Assembly (NCBI RefSeq): GCF_000006565.2
Contig: NC_031478.1
Location: forward strand, 5,666,212 to 5,730,211
Origin: Toxoplasma gondii ME49
Lineage: Eukaryota; Apicomplexa; Conoidasida; Eucoccidiorida; Sarcocystidae
DNA length: 64,000 nucleotides
Direction of reading: 5' to 3'
Part shown: piece by piece, positions 37,416-51,400 of the stretch
Position numbering within the stretch: the first letter of the stretch is position 1
Layout: each line of letters begins with the position of its first letter
The notes under the pieces: generated by a model
What the model was told of the DNA's origin: nothing
Databases searched by the model: none
Seen by the model: only the letters and a program-made list of their open reading frames with translations
Translations under genes and position numbers: made by a program

Positions 37416-40400
37416 ATGGCGACTTTCCAAATCGACGCGTTAGACATGGGCTCCGAGGCTGGAGCGGAAAGCCAGACGTTGGACAGGTCCTCGCCGTTTC
37501 CTTTCTCCGTTTTCAACTCTTCCGGCGCCGGACGGTGGGAGGACAGTACCCACAAAGCTCAGGAAACAGGTTTTTATCCTTCGTCTCAAAACGTGACGAG
37601 AGATCATGCTTCACCATTGTTTGGACAGCCGCCATTTAGTGGTCAAAATCCAGCTTCTGCTTGCTCCACCACAGGAACCCCCCTTTGCCAGGACGATGGG
37701 CGCAACGGCTTTCTGCACGCCACTCAGTCTCACGGCTACCCATCAAAGACTTTGTCACATGAGTTTTCCTTACCGGCGCCAGAAGCGCACAATCCAGGCG
37801 ACGCTGGCTACTACCGAGCCAGCGTCCAGCGCGAACATGACGGGTGTACAGATAGCGCAGGGATGGAACCGACAAGTGTCACTCAGCAACGCTCCTCGAA
37901 TCAGCATTCGACTGTCAAAGACCAACACACCCCACCGTGGTTCCAAAGCCCGGCGCCTGATGGCGACACTTCAGTTCAGTCGTACGGTTACATTTTAGCC
38001 TCTCAAGGAGTCGACTATGGCTTTCCGGATACGTCCTTTCCGCCAATGTACCCTGTGCATCACGAGGCGAACTCGTCATCGGTTATCCGGAATCCTCAGG
38101 AAAACAGAACAGAAGAGCCCGGCTCGCACCCGTCGGCTTCGCCACATCCTTTTTCTCCAATGCCTCGAGACACCAGTGCCACGGGCAACGGAATGCCGCA
38201 ACATGCAGGAGAGGATTCCATCGCAGAGCGAATGCCCCCGAGCGGAAAAAACTCTAGACCGGCGGGACCGATGGAGTGGAACACCGAATTTGCAAAGGCG
38301 GAGAACTCGCTGAAGGCGGCTGCGGAGGAGCTGTACTCTCATTTGCCCGAATCTGCTCAGCGTCCCAGACGGTCGCCGTCGCCAGATTTTGGTCACAAGT
38401 CCTCCGGCAAGGGGAAAGCCCGCGCACATCCGTATGCGATTCCTGTGAGTTCGTCCTCCGGAGGGACGTGGTCCTGTTCTTCCGTGCCACCCTTCTGTCT
38501 CCCAGCTGCCTCCTCCGAGAATCACAGACAAGCGGAGAAGGGCCTCGATCAAGAAGCCAGGGCTCTGACGGAGGGTTTGTCTTCGGGCGAATGCGTGTCT
38601 GGATTTCCACTTTCCTCCGATATGGAAGGCGCCAGCCCTTCACTGGGAGCAAATTGCAGATCGAGCGGGTACACTCTGTCGAGAAAACCGACAGACAGCA
38701 CCACCCATCCCAGCTTTTCTTCGTCCTCTTCCCAATCGTTCAGTCCGCCTCTCTCCTCGAGCCGCGACAGCCCTCGCCTCGAGCCTAAACCCGCGCCTGG
38801 CCAGTTGCCTGAGGACCAGCAGCGAGCGCCAGAAGACAGAGGCTTCCTAAGATTTCTTCTCCCGCCTCGACAGGAGCGCCAGGAAGGGAGCGAGGACCCG
38901 TCGCTTTTCTCTGGCGATGTGCAGATGCAAAGAACAGATGTTGAGGGAGACGAGAGGCAGGTGCCTAGAGTTCCCACAAGTGCTGGCGGTGAACACATAG
39001 AGGAGGACCACCGGAGACAGGGACAGCTTGAGTCCGCTGGCCAACCCGCTGCTTCCGGAGCGCCTGCCCAAAGGCTTGGTGAAGGGGCAGGGAGAGGAAG
39101 TGAAGAAGTGAACGCTCTGGGTGTCCTTCGAGAGTGTCTAGGGGAGGACAGACAAGCTGACGAAGAAGGCGACGCGCATCGGAGGGCACTGGAGGCCGAG
39201 GCGCCGCCCTCAGTGAAGCGGAGGCGGGGACCTGCACAGCCAGCGAAGATGTATTTCCACAAGAAAAAGGAGGCATGGCGAGCTGAAGTTCTCATCGATG
39301 GAACGAAACGCCAAAAGAGTTTCTCTTGCAAAGTAAGTCGCCCGGAACGTGCGGGAAGAGACGCGGGGTGAAAGTACAAGCCAGGCGGTCCTATCTTGTG
39401 TTTGTATCGAGCGCATTTGTGTTCCCTTCCGCTCCTCAAGCGCCTCCTGGCTTTCTTCTCCACGTCGTTCCTTCCACCTGCTCCGTCTCGGCCTTTTACG
39501 CAGGTGTTTGCGTGTGACTCCTGTGCAGGTGCCACCCTTTTGCTTCTGCTGAACGGCGCTTCGCTGCATGTGGCTTGCGAAAGCGCCGTCTGGCTTCTTG
39601 CGGTGAAGGGGCAGCCCATTCCCAAACGAGAAAGCCACCTCGGAGAGCTAGTGCAGTTCTGCGTGTTCTTCTGCCTTTGTCTTTCGCAGGTGTACGGTGA
39701 GCCACGGGCGCGGATGCTGTGCGAATGGGCCCGACGCTTCGCTCGAGACTTTGGGCGACTCCCCTCCAACCAGGACGTCGCCAACTACATCCCGTGTCTG
39801 CCAAGGTGTCGGCCAGCGCCTCGCGGGAATGACGACCGCGGCGAGCCAGCCACGCAGCACTCGGAAGGCTCGTACTTCGCTTCGTTCCCTCACTCGTTTG
39901 CAGCCCACGCCGCGCCTCCAGATATCGACGCGGAGGACGGGGCCTCCGCAGGCCCGCCATGTCCTCAGGGCCCGTTTTTTGCGGGCGGGGTAGGAGCTCC
40001 TGACTGCGTGCAGACTCATGGCCAAATGCGGATGTTCAACTCGGCGCAGGCCAATAGCCAGGGAGGGGAATTCAGGCCATTCTTGACCCCCGAGGGGTGG
40101 AGAGAGACGGACAGCAGCAGAGAGATGTGGCAGAAGGCCCACGGAAGCGGAGAAGGCGCGGGCACAGTCGAGATATCTCAGAACTCCGACCAGATGAGTC
40201 GAGCTCAGATGTACCACCCCGCTTACAGCCCATACGGCCAGATGCCGCAGCAGAGCTACTACGCGCCGCAGGGAATGGGTGAGAGGCCAGACAACGAGGT
40301 TCTGACCTTCCCAGTGCAGCCGGCAGCGTCCTTCCCCATCAGCGACGACACAGCGTGGTCTGCGCGGCCTGAGGCCTTCTGGAGCGCAGCAACCGCAGCG

Positions 40401-43400
40401 TCCCCGCACCAGCCACAAGCGTGGATAGACGGGAGGCGCAAGGATGAGGGATTGACTTCGTTCGAAAACTTCTTTTCGGGCGGCCCGAATGCGCTCGGCT
40501 GGCCACAAGGCCCCGTGCAAGGTGGCGAAGAATTGCAGCGGCGCTTCGCATGCACTCAGGACGCGAGACAAGACGTTCAGACCGACAGGGAGAGCCACGC
40601 GCAAGGCACAGGTCTCCGTGCCTCGCCTCCGGACTTTTTCTACGCTGACTCGAACGCCTCGAACGCACCACGCGTCGGGCCTCAACCCTTCAACGTCGAA
40701 GCTGAATGCCAGGAACGCATGCGCGTAGAGCGCGCGCGGGAGGGGCGGGCGCGCCTCGGAGAGGTCCTCGAGCGTCAGTCTCAGGTCCCGGTGGAGAGCG
40801 CGGGAGACGGTTTCGAAGTTCAGTTTGGTAATCCGCGACCCCAGTCGTTTTTTAATACACACTTCTGTGGGCCTGGCGGGCCACACATGCCGCCGTTCCA
40901 GATGTACGCTTCCTCCGACCAGCCGGGGGCTCCGCCTCAACAGCTTGAGCAAGCTCTTCGAGGCGGCGCCGTGTACCCTAACTTTCTCGATGGTAGGTCC
41001 CCGCAAAAGGTCCCGCAGACGTCGTGCCCGCCTTCGCCCTTCTCTTCGTCGACCTGCGCCGGGGCGAGTGTGGCGTCGTTCCCTTCTTCGTCTGTCTCCG
41101 CGGCAGGCGTCTCCGGGTCTGCGCTCGCCGCTGCAACAGAGCTGCCCTTCTCTCCGTTTCCTTCGCCCTTCATCTCTGACGGGCCCCTCCCGCCGCTTCC
41201 CTTTTCGGCGCCGCCCTATGCGAGTTCGGGCGACGAGGTGTTCCTCCGGGCTCCCCCCTGCATACCCTCAGGACAGGCAGGCGGACCCAGCCAGCTGTCG
41301 GGACCCTTCTACCTTTCTTCGGGGTTCCTAGACACCAGCGCGCCCTACTACTCTCCGCCGGTGCCCCAGGGACATGCGACTCCGGCTCCCCACTTAGGAA
41401 TGTGTTACCACCCTTCGCTCGCTTCGGGGTCTACTCACGGCAGGTTTTACGGCCAGGCGCCTTGCGACAGGTCGCAGCACGCATGCGCCTCGGGGCCGAC
41501 TCTCGGGGCTGTCGAGCTGGCGGCAGAAGTCGCTGCGACGGCGCTGTCGACTCTGGACAAGCAGAGCTTCGACTCTCTCTTTTTGCAGACCCTCCAGGAG
41601 CTGAACTGCGAGAAAGGCGGGGCGGCAGGTTCTGCCGACCGTCCGCGGTCTCTAGATCTTTCCTTCACTGTCCCCCTCCCCCTTCTGCACCAGGCCAGCA
41701 GCCTCTTGAACCAGATGGAAGACCCCTTCTCGGGAATCGCCCTTGACCCCTTCGGCCAGGGTGTAGCCACCTTGGTGCTGCCAGCCACGAGTGACTATTT
41801 GCATCGTCTTCCTTTCGTTGGAGCCTCAGCGGTGCTTCCGATGGGTCGCCCCGCAGGCGGTGAGTCGTGTTTCGCTCCCCCTGAGGCGAGTGGATGCATC
41901 GAAACGGCGCCGAACCCGCTACGAGGCGGCGAGGTCAAAACCGGAAGCGTCTTCGGAGACACCGGGGAAGAGACACGGCCAGGTGAGGCGGACGCAAGCA
42001 AGGCGAGTTGCTTGGAGCGGTCCCGCGCGGGTGGCATGGGCGAGGAGGGGGAGGGTGAGAGACACCGCAAGACCAGCGGTTGTGGCGACGAGGATGAGGA
42101 AGGCTTCAGCGCCTTTGTACAGAAACGAAGAGAAATGAACATTGCGGCGGGGGCGCGGTTCGAGGAACTTGACGGCCTAAAAAGCCTCACCAGACCCCGA
42201 GGTGGCAGAACCAAGCGGTTCAATGTCGGCAAAAAACCCTTCAGCGGAGTCCGCGGAATCTACTTTCAACAGGGAGCTTGGAAGGTAGGCGATTACTTCG
42301 GAACACACAGAGTGGTCGAACACCCGGCAAAAAAGAGACAACACTCTGTGTTCGCAGACGATCAGACTCAGCAGCATAAAGAAAATGACAAGGCCGAGAT
42401 CCTGAGTTTCAATGTTCACCATCTCCCGACATTCACTCTGGTAGCGGGGCTTCGGCTTCCCCACCTGTCTGCGCCGCTCAAGGAGCTGACTCAGCTGGAT
42501 GTCTGTGGGCACCTCCGACTGTATGTACACATGAGACGGGGGCGTACGTGCGTATACAGATGATGGGAGGTGAAGAGGTATGCCGGTCGATTGGCGTCTG
42601 CGTGGGTTTGATGATATTTGCTCCCGGCTTTTCGAGGTCATTGACGCAGTTCTCTCCACTGCACAAGGCGTATGTAGGACGCACTGTCCGCGCCAGTGTG
42701 TCTGTCAATGCCTCATTGTCCGCATGCCTCGCTGGACGGCCTTTCTGATTCACCAATAAAGCATCAGGTGGAGTTCTCGCGTGTTGCTGATTTGTCAGGT
42801 CCGCTACCGAGGTGACCAGGAGGAGGTTTTGAAGGTCTTTCCATACGCCAGCGGGGTGTGTCTTCACCTTCGACCAAAGGATTCATCTATACGTATTACC
42901 TGTTTATACCTTTGTGTGTCGTTATCTGTCTCCATCTCTTGCATTTTCGCTTCTAGCTTTATTATCCATAGCCATGTCTACCTGTTTCTGTCCATCCACC
43001 GATCTGGCTGCAGTGGGCGCGTGTCTCTCTCTTAGATGGTTGACGTTTCGTTGCCTCTGCGCGGAGGCCATGAAAAGCACAGTCGAATCTGGACCGAGTC
43101 GTTCAACTCGTAAAATCTATTTCCCGGGGAAGGCTTATGGTCGATTTAGTTTTACTGGTATATATTTGTACTTACAGTACTTTATTCATACTGTTCGCTG
43201 TATAGATGTACTAAATAGGTTTGTGATTATCCTCACTGGTATACGCATTTCATTGTGGAGATAGAATTTGTTGACAAGAATTATTCTGGATCTTCAGTGA
43301 CTGCACCAGACCGGGACACTAGACGCTGCAAATACCAGTGGCGCCCCGTTCCTGCTTTGCCTCCTATGCATGCGGTTTTTCCTTTTTTCGGCGTGCAATT

Positions 43401-45813
43401 CTCAGGACTTCGACAGTATGTGGTTCCAGTTTCTGCTGGCTCGGCAGTTCCTCCGGCAAGTCATCGCGAAAGGCCGCCAGCTACACGACAGCGACGGAGA
43501 AGGTCTCTCGGACGAAGAGCCCGGTAAATATCGAGCGAAACATTCACGCATAAGATATTGATGAGCTTTATAATTTCACCACCGTTTTTGTGGTATAGGG
43601 ACTTCAGAGAATGCAACGCAGAGTCTCTGCCGTGAATCGTGAGTTTCATTTTCCGATGCTGGCTTAGAGTAACCACCTGACGTCCTCTACCCTGCAGAGG
43701 AGCAGAGAATTCCGTAGATAGGAGTTGAACAGCGCGTCTTCCGTCTCCTCTGTAGAAGAAGCCTGTCTCCCCGAGAGCTACAGAAACAGGGAAGCAAGCG
43801 AGAGTGTCCTCTGCTTCGCGAATGCCAGAGGGCTCGTTTCCACGCGGCTGTTTCTGAATCTTTCGCCTCTGTTGTAGCAATATGCTTGAGGGGGAAGGGT
43901 GGCTCGTGAGTATCGGGGCACACTGTGGGAGATAACTTTTATCGAGGTGGCAGGTACCTCGTGGCTGTTCAGGGACGAAACTGCCTTCCCTTGCTGCCTA
44001 TCTACAGATCTTTCCGGGGACCGGTGACTCTGCCTGCCTTGAAGTTTCGATTTGCCTAAATGTGAGATGAGTTGTTTCCTCCGCCCTTCGGGCGTTGTCT
44101 GCACCCTGGCCGTGGGGTGTCGAGACGGCTGGACAGCTCGTGTGGCTCGCGCGTCACTCCGTCATTCGGCCGTTCCTCGCTCCCGCGGCTGTGTTCCACT
44201 TGGAACATGTGGAGCTGGCGCTGGGGCAAGCTCCTAGAGTTCCGTTAACGATCGTTGTGCCGCGAATACACGTTTTTCTTGTCGCTTTCGCTCTCCGGCC
44301 CCCGAGGGGCCGTTGGGTACTCGCCTGCAGTGTGGTGTCTCTTTCAAAAAAACGACGTCCAGCCCCGAGAGGTGCCCTGTGGCGCGACCTGCGGGCACTA
44401 CGTCCACGAAGGACGGTGAACGTCTTTTTTCTCTCTCGCGAGGCCTCTTCCGGCCTCGCTGCACCCTCGCCTGCCGTTGTCGTCTGTCTGTGGTCAGAGT
44501 CGTGTTTCTTGTGTCCGTTGTATGTTCTGTCCACCGCTTGATTGTGTTTCCCACCTGTTGAATTCTGTCTCGTCTCTTCAGCGTGGATTCTGAGGCACGA
44601 CGCAGCGAGTGCGAGTAGTGCGACTCGGCGTGCGGACTCTGGGCGGCCTCGGCGGGGACTGCAGGCGTCTTCTTCTTCTTCGCGTTCATCTTCTCTCTCG
44701 GCGTCTCAGTCTCGACAGGGGCGGCGGTCGGACGGGTCCTTCGTGGAGTGGACGAGCGCCACTGGTCGGCGTCGCAACGACCCGTCTGCCGACTCGCGTG
44801 CTTCTGGAAGAGTTGGGAGAGCTGTTGCCCTCAGCGGAGCTTCGCTCGGTTCCCTCGGAGAGACAGCTGCAGGCGAGGGCGCCGACACGACTGGGGGCGC
44901 GCTCTCCTCGTTTCTCGGGAGAGACCGCAAGTGCCAAGAGCGCGGCCCGAGTCAGAGCGGCGCATGCAGACGGCTGGACGCGGCCGTTGAGAGTCTCCGT
45001 CCAATCTCAAGCACCGACTTCTTCGAGCCCATTTTCTTCCCCGCTCTCTTCGGCCCCGCCAGCGAAAAGTGGGGTGTGCGCGCCGACAGAGTCAGGGACG
45101 ACGTGGAGGACCTCGAGAAACAGCGCCTGGCTTCACCTCATGCCCGCGGAGACAACGGAGACAGTGGAGACAGTGTAGCCACGATGGAGAAGAGTCAGGG
45201 CGAGGCCGCATGTGGAGAGGGCGAGAAGAGAAGAAGGCTGTCCAGAGAGGTCGAAGGCTCGCACGCCTCGAAGGTTGGAGAGGTGGTGGAGGAACTTGAC
45301 ACCCTCGAGAAGTGCCGGAGAAGTCTTTGCAGCCAGGAGGAGAAGGACAGCATTTCGGACTCGTGTGCAACGGAGCAGACGGTGGGGACCGGCAGAGACT
45401 GTGGAGAGAAGCCGGAGGTGGAGGGGAGTGTTTCGCTTGCTCTGGACTCTGCGTGCTCTCTCTCGGCGTTTTCCCTCTCGTTTGCGGGATCCGAGAAGAA
45501 CGTAGGGGGAGAGCCGCAGGTCGAAGACGGGAGAGAGGAAGCCCGAACGCGAGCAGACACGAACGACCACAAGTCCGCATCGGTGTCGACAGACGCCTTT
45601 GATCTCTTGCAGGAGCCGACGTTCTCGAAGGCGACTTCTCCCACGGGACCCTCGAGAGAAAAGGAGTTCCAGCTCGTCGCCTCGTACCCTTGGGATCTTT
45701 CTGGGGAGATGCTCGCGAGAAAGGCCAGTCCTGGGTGGCACTCGTTGCCGCACCTGCCTCTTCTTCTCCAGGACCGACACGACCGAGTCCTCGCTTCCTC
45801 GTTTTGGCCCTAG
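37416..45813 (+). CDS. ApiAP2 transcription factor with two AP2 domains
   Basis: Five exons fit in phase: 37416-39332, 39690-42284, 42799-42855, 43406-43523 and 44582-45813, encoding about 1,972 residues. The start at 37416 has the context CAAAATGG, better than the in-frame ATG at 37377. AP2 domain 1 (about 611-661) reads MYFHKKKEAWRAEVLIDG with a following KSFSCK, then after an intron VYGEPRARMLCEWARRFA: three strands with W and FS..K, then the helix. AP2 domain 2 (about 1488-1545) runs GVRGIYFQQGAWK, intron, VRYRG..., intron, then WFQFLLARQFLRQVI. The rest is low-complexity Ser/Pro/Gly/Glu sequence, as usual for ApiAP2 proteins. It should act in the nucleus as a sequence-specific regulator. 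Exon 3 is only 57 bases (19 codons), bounded by AG and GTGTGT. I cannot assign a specific AP2 name. Confidence 0.88.
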
Positions 45814-45871
45814 GGTTTCGCCGCGCGTCATTGGGGGGTGGAGTCGCATTCAGCTCCCGAGTTGTACACTG

Positions 45872-45915
<44 letters not shown>

Positions 45916-48452
45916 ACGATTGAAACCAAGGCCCTCTGGAAGCGCCAGCGGGCCGCGAACGTAAACAGCTTGGACTCACGAGAGGAACGATATGCCTGCT
46001 TTCGAGAAGTCGCTGAGGTGCTGTTTCTCGCTCTGCGACAGAAGACACTTGTGTGTGTTTTCTCTGATCCTTTGTTCTCGCCTTCCCACATTTGGGGGCT
46101 CCGTTTCGAGGCGAGCGCATGTCTCGGGCGTTTGGCGTAGGGTCACACGCTGGCGACGCGTCGAATCCGATTGAAAAAGAGACATTAAACGTGTCAGGCG
46201 CTTCTTTTTCTGTCGGAAGGCGCGTGTGTAGATGCCTGGAAAAAGTGCAACCCTGCGAACTCGAGAGCCTGTCAAAATGCGTGCACAGGAGGAGGAGGAC
46301 GACGACCGGTCTGATCTTTCTCTGGGTCGTCAGAGAAAGCGATCAGAGCCGTATACCAAGAGAGAACGCAGGTGAAATACCTGGGTTTCGTCTTATAGAC
46401 GGAAAAACTGAGAACCGCAAGCGGGAGAGGAGAATCTAAAAAGTGACCTCGCTAGCGAGTCCGTTGTTGTGTGAGTTGGCGGTGGCTAGCGCCTAAGAAA
46501 CTCAGAGAGTGTGAATCAAATGTGAAAGGGTGACTCCGACAATATCTGAATTGCGATAACGTGTCGCCTGATTCGCCGTCTCTTTTCTTTTCTCTCCACT
46601 CGTTCTCTCTGTCTACTCGCAGCGTTCAGAGCCTGTCGAAAGGGCCAGAGAGGGGAAGGAAAGCCAAAAAAACCCAAGGGGGTGTGCGGCACACGCACCC
46701 GTCTTGCGCAAGAATTCATCCGTGGCATCGACTCCCCGTTCGTTTTTTCGGTAATCCGAGATCTCCGTTTCTGGTTGTGCGTCTCTGAGCAGGCGCTGTG
46801 CGTTTGATTTTGTATGCATGCGTTGCTGTGTCGCTGAGTGTCCACTGGGGCCGGTCTCTCTTCGTTGCTTGTTTGCGTTCCCCGCAGTGTCTGTCTAGAC
46901 ACCCCGGGGTGTAGGTTTCTGTGCAAGAGAGGTTTCTGTGCAAGAGAAAAGGGATTTTTTTGACACCCCAGCCGACTTCTTCCGTTCGCGTCACGTTGTC
47001 AGGTACCACTCCAACGGAACTCTGTCCGGTCAAAACGAGGCTGAGACTCAGATTCTAACTAACCGTTTCCGTTGCAATTCGAGAGTGGTCACAGGATATT
47101 GACTCGCCAACGCTTGCGGCTGTCTTCAGCAGTCCGCCGGGGCGGTGGTGTACACCACTCCTGACGAACCGATAGTCTTGTTCCGCCTCTCACTTGCCGA
47201 CACTAACGAGCTGCTTTGAGCAGGCGCTTCTCGATTCAGGACCTACTAGTTCCTCCGTACAAACATGCCTCGAGAAGTCCATGACCATAGCGCTACCTGC
47301 ACCATGAATCGATACAGTGAGGAAACGCAGTATCTGAACGAGCGGCTGTTTTCACAGTGATAGAGAAGCCATTTCATCTGAAACACCTGTTATACCATCA
47401 CACTGACAAAAGGATGCCGGCAGAGACACCGACGAGAGAACCGAGGTTGGACGTGGTTTTAGGCGATCCTGTGCTCACACTTGCTTTCGCAGGAAAGCGG
47501 AAAATGTGGACTTGTCTTCCCCACCAATGTTCAGCTTGCGCGTGCAAGCAGATACGTAAAAGATGCAAAGTGTGACTCATGCATAGTTGCCACATAAGCG
47601 AAGAAAACACAAGTATCAAATGTCGAAAAGATGTGCTCTTCGATGCATCAAATGGCCTGTAAAGGGTTCGTCCTCCTTCTTGGATTTCGACTTTATTCCA
47701 GATGCAAAGAATACCGTCAAACGTGTTTTGCAAATTCAAATCCTTCACTGCCCGTGCTGGCCATCCCAGCGTGAAGAAACCTTGTGAATTACCGCCGAAC
47801 GGAACGAGAAGCGAATGGAAGGCGGCTCCATTTATTCGTCTGACTGCATGTGCATGGCATGATTCTCTCTGTACTCTGTCCAGGTAGCAACAGAGCTATC
47901 TGGTTGTTCATAATCAAATGCCGTTCGTTACTTGAGCGGCGACACATCCACCTTTATTTGCAGGTTCGCGACTGCAAGTTCCTGTCGAACGCGCAGTGGC
48001 AGAAGAGAAGTCCATCGGCCTCGGGTCACGAGTCTTCAACAGGAGAGCCACAAGACGCCCTCAGCGTCTTTGATGGGTCGCGGGGCTTTCCGCGGGGTAG
48101 AGAAACGGAGACAAAACGGGTCGGTGACAAGCGAAAATCGTTCCCAAGTGAAAAAACGAAAGGAAGGCAACGAGCAAAGCGAGGCACCAAGCAAGGCCAG
48201 GACGAGTACGAGAAGGAGCACGAGATCAAAGGAAGCAAAGAGCAAGGAGACTGTGGTGAGGGGAGGAACCGCGAGAACCTCACACGCCCAAGAGTTTGAG
48301 AAACAGAGACTTTCAGAGTGAACACGCAAGACGAGAGGTCCACAGGGAACTCGGAAAAACAGCACGAAAGCGTCTCAGACAGCAAAGAGAAGAAAACGAA
48401 GGCGCAGGCTTTCGCTCTCCGTTCCACGTCACGTCTCGGGCGTCTCGCGTAT
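45814..48452. other. Convergent intergenic region
   Basis: The ApiAP2 gene (plus) and the RAP gene (minus) end towards each other here, so the 2.6 kb should carry both 3' untranslated regions. A Lys/Glu-rich open frame at 47850-48321 has no supporting features. A (TA)n run is listed separately. Confidence 0.45.
45874..45912. repeat. (TA)n microsatellite
   Basis: An uninterrupted TA run of 39 bases lies about 60 bp past the ApiAP2 stop codon, within its likely 3' untranslated region. Confidence 0.95.
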
Positions 48453-51400
48453 TCACCGCTTCTCGGAGTTGTCACCATCAGACGCAAGTAGCAGGTGGTC
48501 GAGCGGTGAGGGGCGAACGACCTGCGTGACAACGGCACCCTGGGTGTCTGAGTCAACGTCTTCCCTTCCAGAAAGACCTCCAGATTTCTCTCCCCTTTGC
48601 CCTTTTCCTCGCACAACATGGAACACCGTTTCCTCGACTTCGAACGGCCGCCTTCGCCCTCTTGTCCTGCGATGGCCAGGCTGCTTCTCGTCCTCACGAA
48701 CTCCGCCTTTGCCTCTTTCTCTCTCGTCCGCGCCGTCGTCTTCCTCGCCGCCGTCTCCCTCGCCTTCTTCTCGCGCGCCTTCGTCTCGCGCGCCTTTGCG
48801 TCCCTTAATAGTGGGACTCTGCCTCACACGCTTCCCTTTCATCTGCTCCCAAACTTCTTTTCCATCCTCCACGGACGGCGGCAGAAGAAGAGCGGCCGGC
48901 GAGGGCGGCGGAGACAACAGGGCCTTCCGAGGAGACAGCAGGGTCTGGAGGCTCTGGTGTGGCGTGGTGTCTCCCGTGGGCGCGAGGAGGCGCCGGTAGC
49001 GATTCATTGCGTCAGCGAGAATCTGCCGAGTGACGGTTGCTCCCTGTTGATCCATGAGCCACAAAAAATCGTCTAGGCGAGGCATGCGGCACAGTAACAC
49101 CTCTGAGAAATCGCGTTGTTTCCGCCGCATCCCCTGTTTTCCCTCTGGCGCATCCGCTCCGTCTTCCTCCTCGACCTCGCCGCCGTCGCTCCCTGCGTCC
49201 CCATTCGCTTCTCGCCCTCGGGTGAGGCAGGTACGAAACCTTTCTTGGGGTTCGCGCGTCGTCGCTTCACGCGCGTCTGCGAGTCTCAGGACGTACGGCC
49301 AGAAGCGCGCACAGTACGCAACCTTTCGCTCGGGAGTCACGAGTTGTCTCCACTCAAAGAAGGATACCGGCAGCACCGTCCAGCCCATTTCGCGGAGGAG
49401 GCGCTGCTTGAGACGCGAGGAGGCAACGCGCATGCAAGTCTCTCGGTAAAAGTGGGAAGGCCCATCGATCTCGACAGCCAGCCGGTCGCCCAGGACGATG
49501 TCCAGACTGAACGGCCCGAGCTGAACTTCGCTGCGGTGCACGAGGCCGATGCGCAGGAAGGCCGAGGAGACGTCTCGGTGCAGCTTGGAAGAGAGCGAGA
49601 AACAGTCTTGCTGCGCGAGGTCCACGCGACGCGCGCGCGCCAGAAAGGCCTTCAAGTCAAACGGCAAAGAGGCAAACGCAGGCGGCCGGAGCAAGCGCAA
49701 ATACAGGTCCACAATCTGGAGACGCGTCACGGAACCGATGTCCAGTCGCGTCTCCGAACGATACGCCACGCGCAGCAGCGCATGCAACAGTCCCTGATGC
49801 GACTCCAGATACGAAGAAGAGGAGAGAGGAGAAGAACAGAGAGGCGACGAACAGAGAGGAGAGGGAAGGACGACTTGCGGCTCTTGTATGGAAATCTGAG
49901 TTGTCGACACGTTCACTCCAGACCCGTCTAGTTTCTCGAGACCTTGATCTCCTCTGCAGGATTTTGAGGTCTCGATCTCGCCCGCGCCACTCGCCCCGGG
50001 AACCGCAGTTCTTCGTCCGTCGGCTTCGTCTGTCCGCGTCGGCGCGCCCTCGGACTGTGGGCTCTGCGCTCGTTGCTTCTCTTCCTCGCCACTGGTCTCT
50101 CCGTCGCAGAAGGACGCGAGGTCCGCCTTTCGCGCGTCGAGAAGGAGGAGCGCGTAGAGCGCCGTGAGGGCCTCGCGAGCCGAGAGGAGGTGCTGGCGAG
50201 AGAAGAGGTCTTTGAAGAGCGCCTCGTAGAGGATGTCGTCGTCGACTGAGAGTTTCGCGCATGCATTCACGACTCCGCAGAGGAAGCTGGTGGCTAGCTC
50301 GTCGCGTCTGCGGTGAATGACTTTCGCGGCCTTCCGCACGAAGTGTCTGTCGCGGTAGCCGAGTTTCTCGAGGGCGACCACTATCGTCGCGACCTCTGCT
50401 GCAGAGAAGGCGGCGAGGTGCAGCGCAACCGTCTGCAGAGCCTGCTTGATGAGGACTGCGTGGTACAGCTGAAGACTGGCGAAGCTCGAGAGAAGATGCG
50501 CAAGCGCAGTAGGCGGGAACTGCGGCAGTCGCGGAAGCGCCTCGCGAACCAGCAGACGCCGGACGCGCATGTCCCTCAAGCCCAGCAGGTGACATGCACG
50601 CGCCACCTGGGAGACCGCGCATGCAGAGTAGTGCTTTTCCAAACGCAGAATCGCTGTCGCACACACAGACTGGAACGCCTGGTCGCAAGGCCCCGTTGCC
50701 TGCGACGCCAATCCCTTCCCCAGCGCCAGCAGCAGCGAAGCCAGCATCTGACCGTTCAACGCGTAAGACTCCCGCAGGGCCTCGTACTCTCGACGCCACT
50801 TCACACTCATCCACGGTGTCTTCAACGGAGAGGAAGCAGCAGAAGCAGACGACGCGACGAGAGAGGTATCGGCGCCCTCGGAGTCTCCAGCGAGCAGTCG
50901 GTAGCGAAGCGACCGTCGAACGCCGTCTCGGGCGAGACGCGTGAGGACGAAGAAGAGCCGAGGGTCGTGGAGGCCAAGACGGGAGAAGGCGGAAGACAGT
51001 TGCTGAAGAGAAAGCAAGTCAAAGTGGAACTTGGACCCAAAAGCAAGACCCGCAGTTCCACGAAACAACACTTCGTCTGCGAGAGAGACGAGCAGCCCCT
51101 TGTGCTGGATGTCCATCTTCGCGAACGCGAGGGCGAGGTTCGCGAGCTCTCTGTTGGAGAAATTCTGGATCGACCGTCGCGTCATTTCTGCAATTCGAAA
51201 AAACAGCTCCGGCTGCGACACGGACACCTTGCTGTATGCATGCGCAATGTTCGACAGATGCTGCGGATTGTAGTCCCGAATCCCAGCCGAAATCTGAAGA
51301 CAACAACAACACAGCTGCTGCTCTCCAAAGTCCTTCTCTTCCAAAGTGGCGTGACGCCCAGGCACCGTTTCGTCGCTCTCGGTTCAGCGCTCTCGAGTCA

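Noticed and set aside
39648..41006. Minus-strand frame of 452 codons opposite ApiAP2 exon 2
   Set aside because: GC-rich antisense shadow of a well-supported coding exon.
43139..43300. AT-rich block in ApiAP2 intron 3, considered as a mitochondrial fragment
   Set aside because: Contains a Tyr/Leu/Ile-rich frame but no recognisable mitochondrial protein segment.
47850..48321. Lys/Glu/Arg-rich plus-strand frames near the RAP gene 3' end
   Set aside because: Low-complexity and opposite to another open frame; most likely the 3' untranslated region of the RAP gene.
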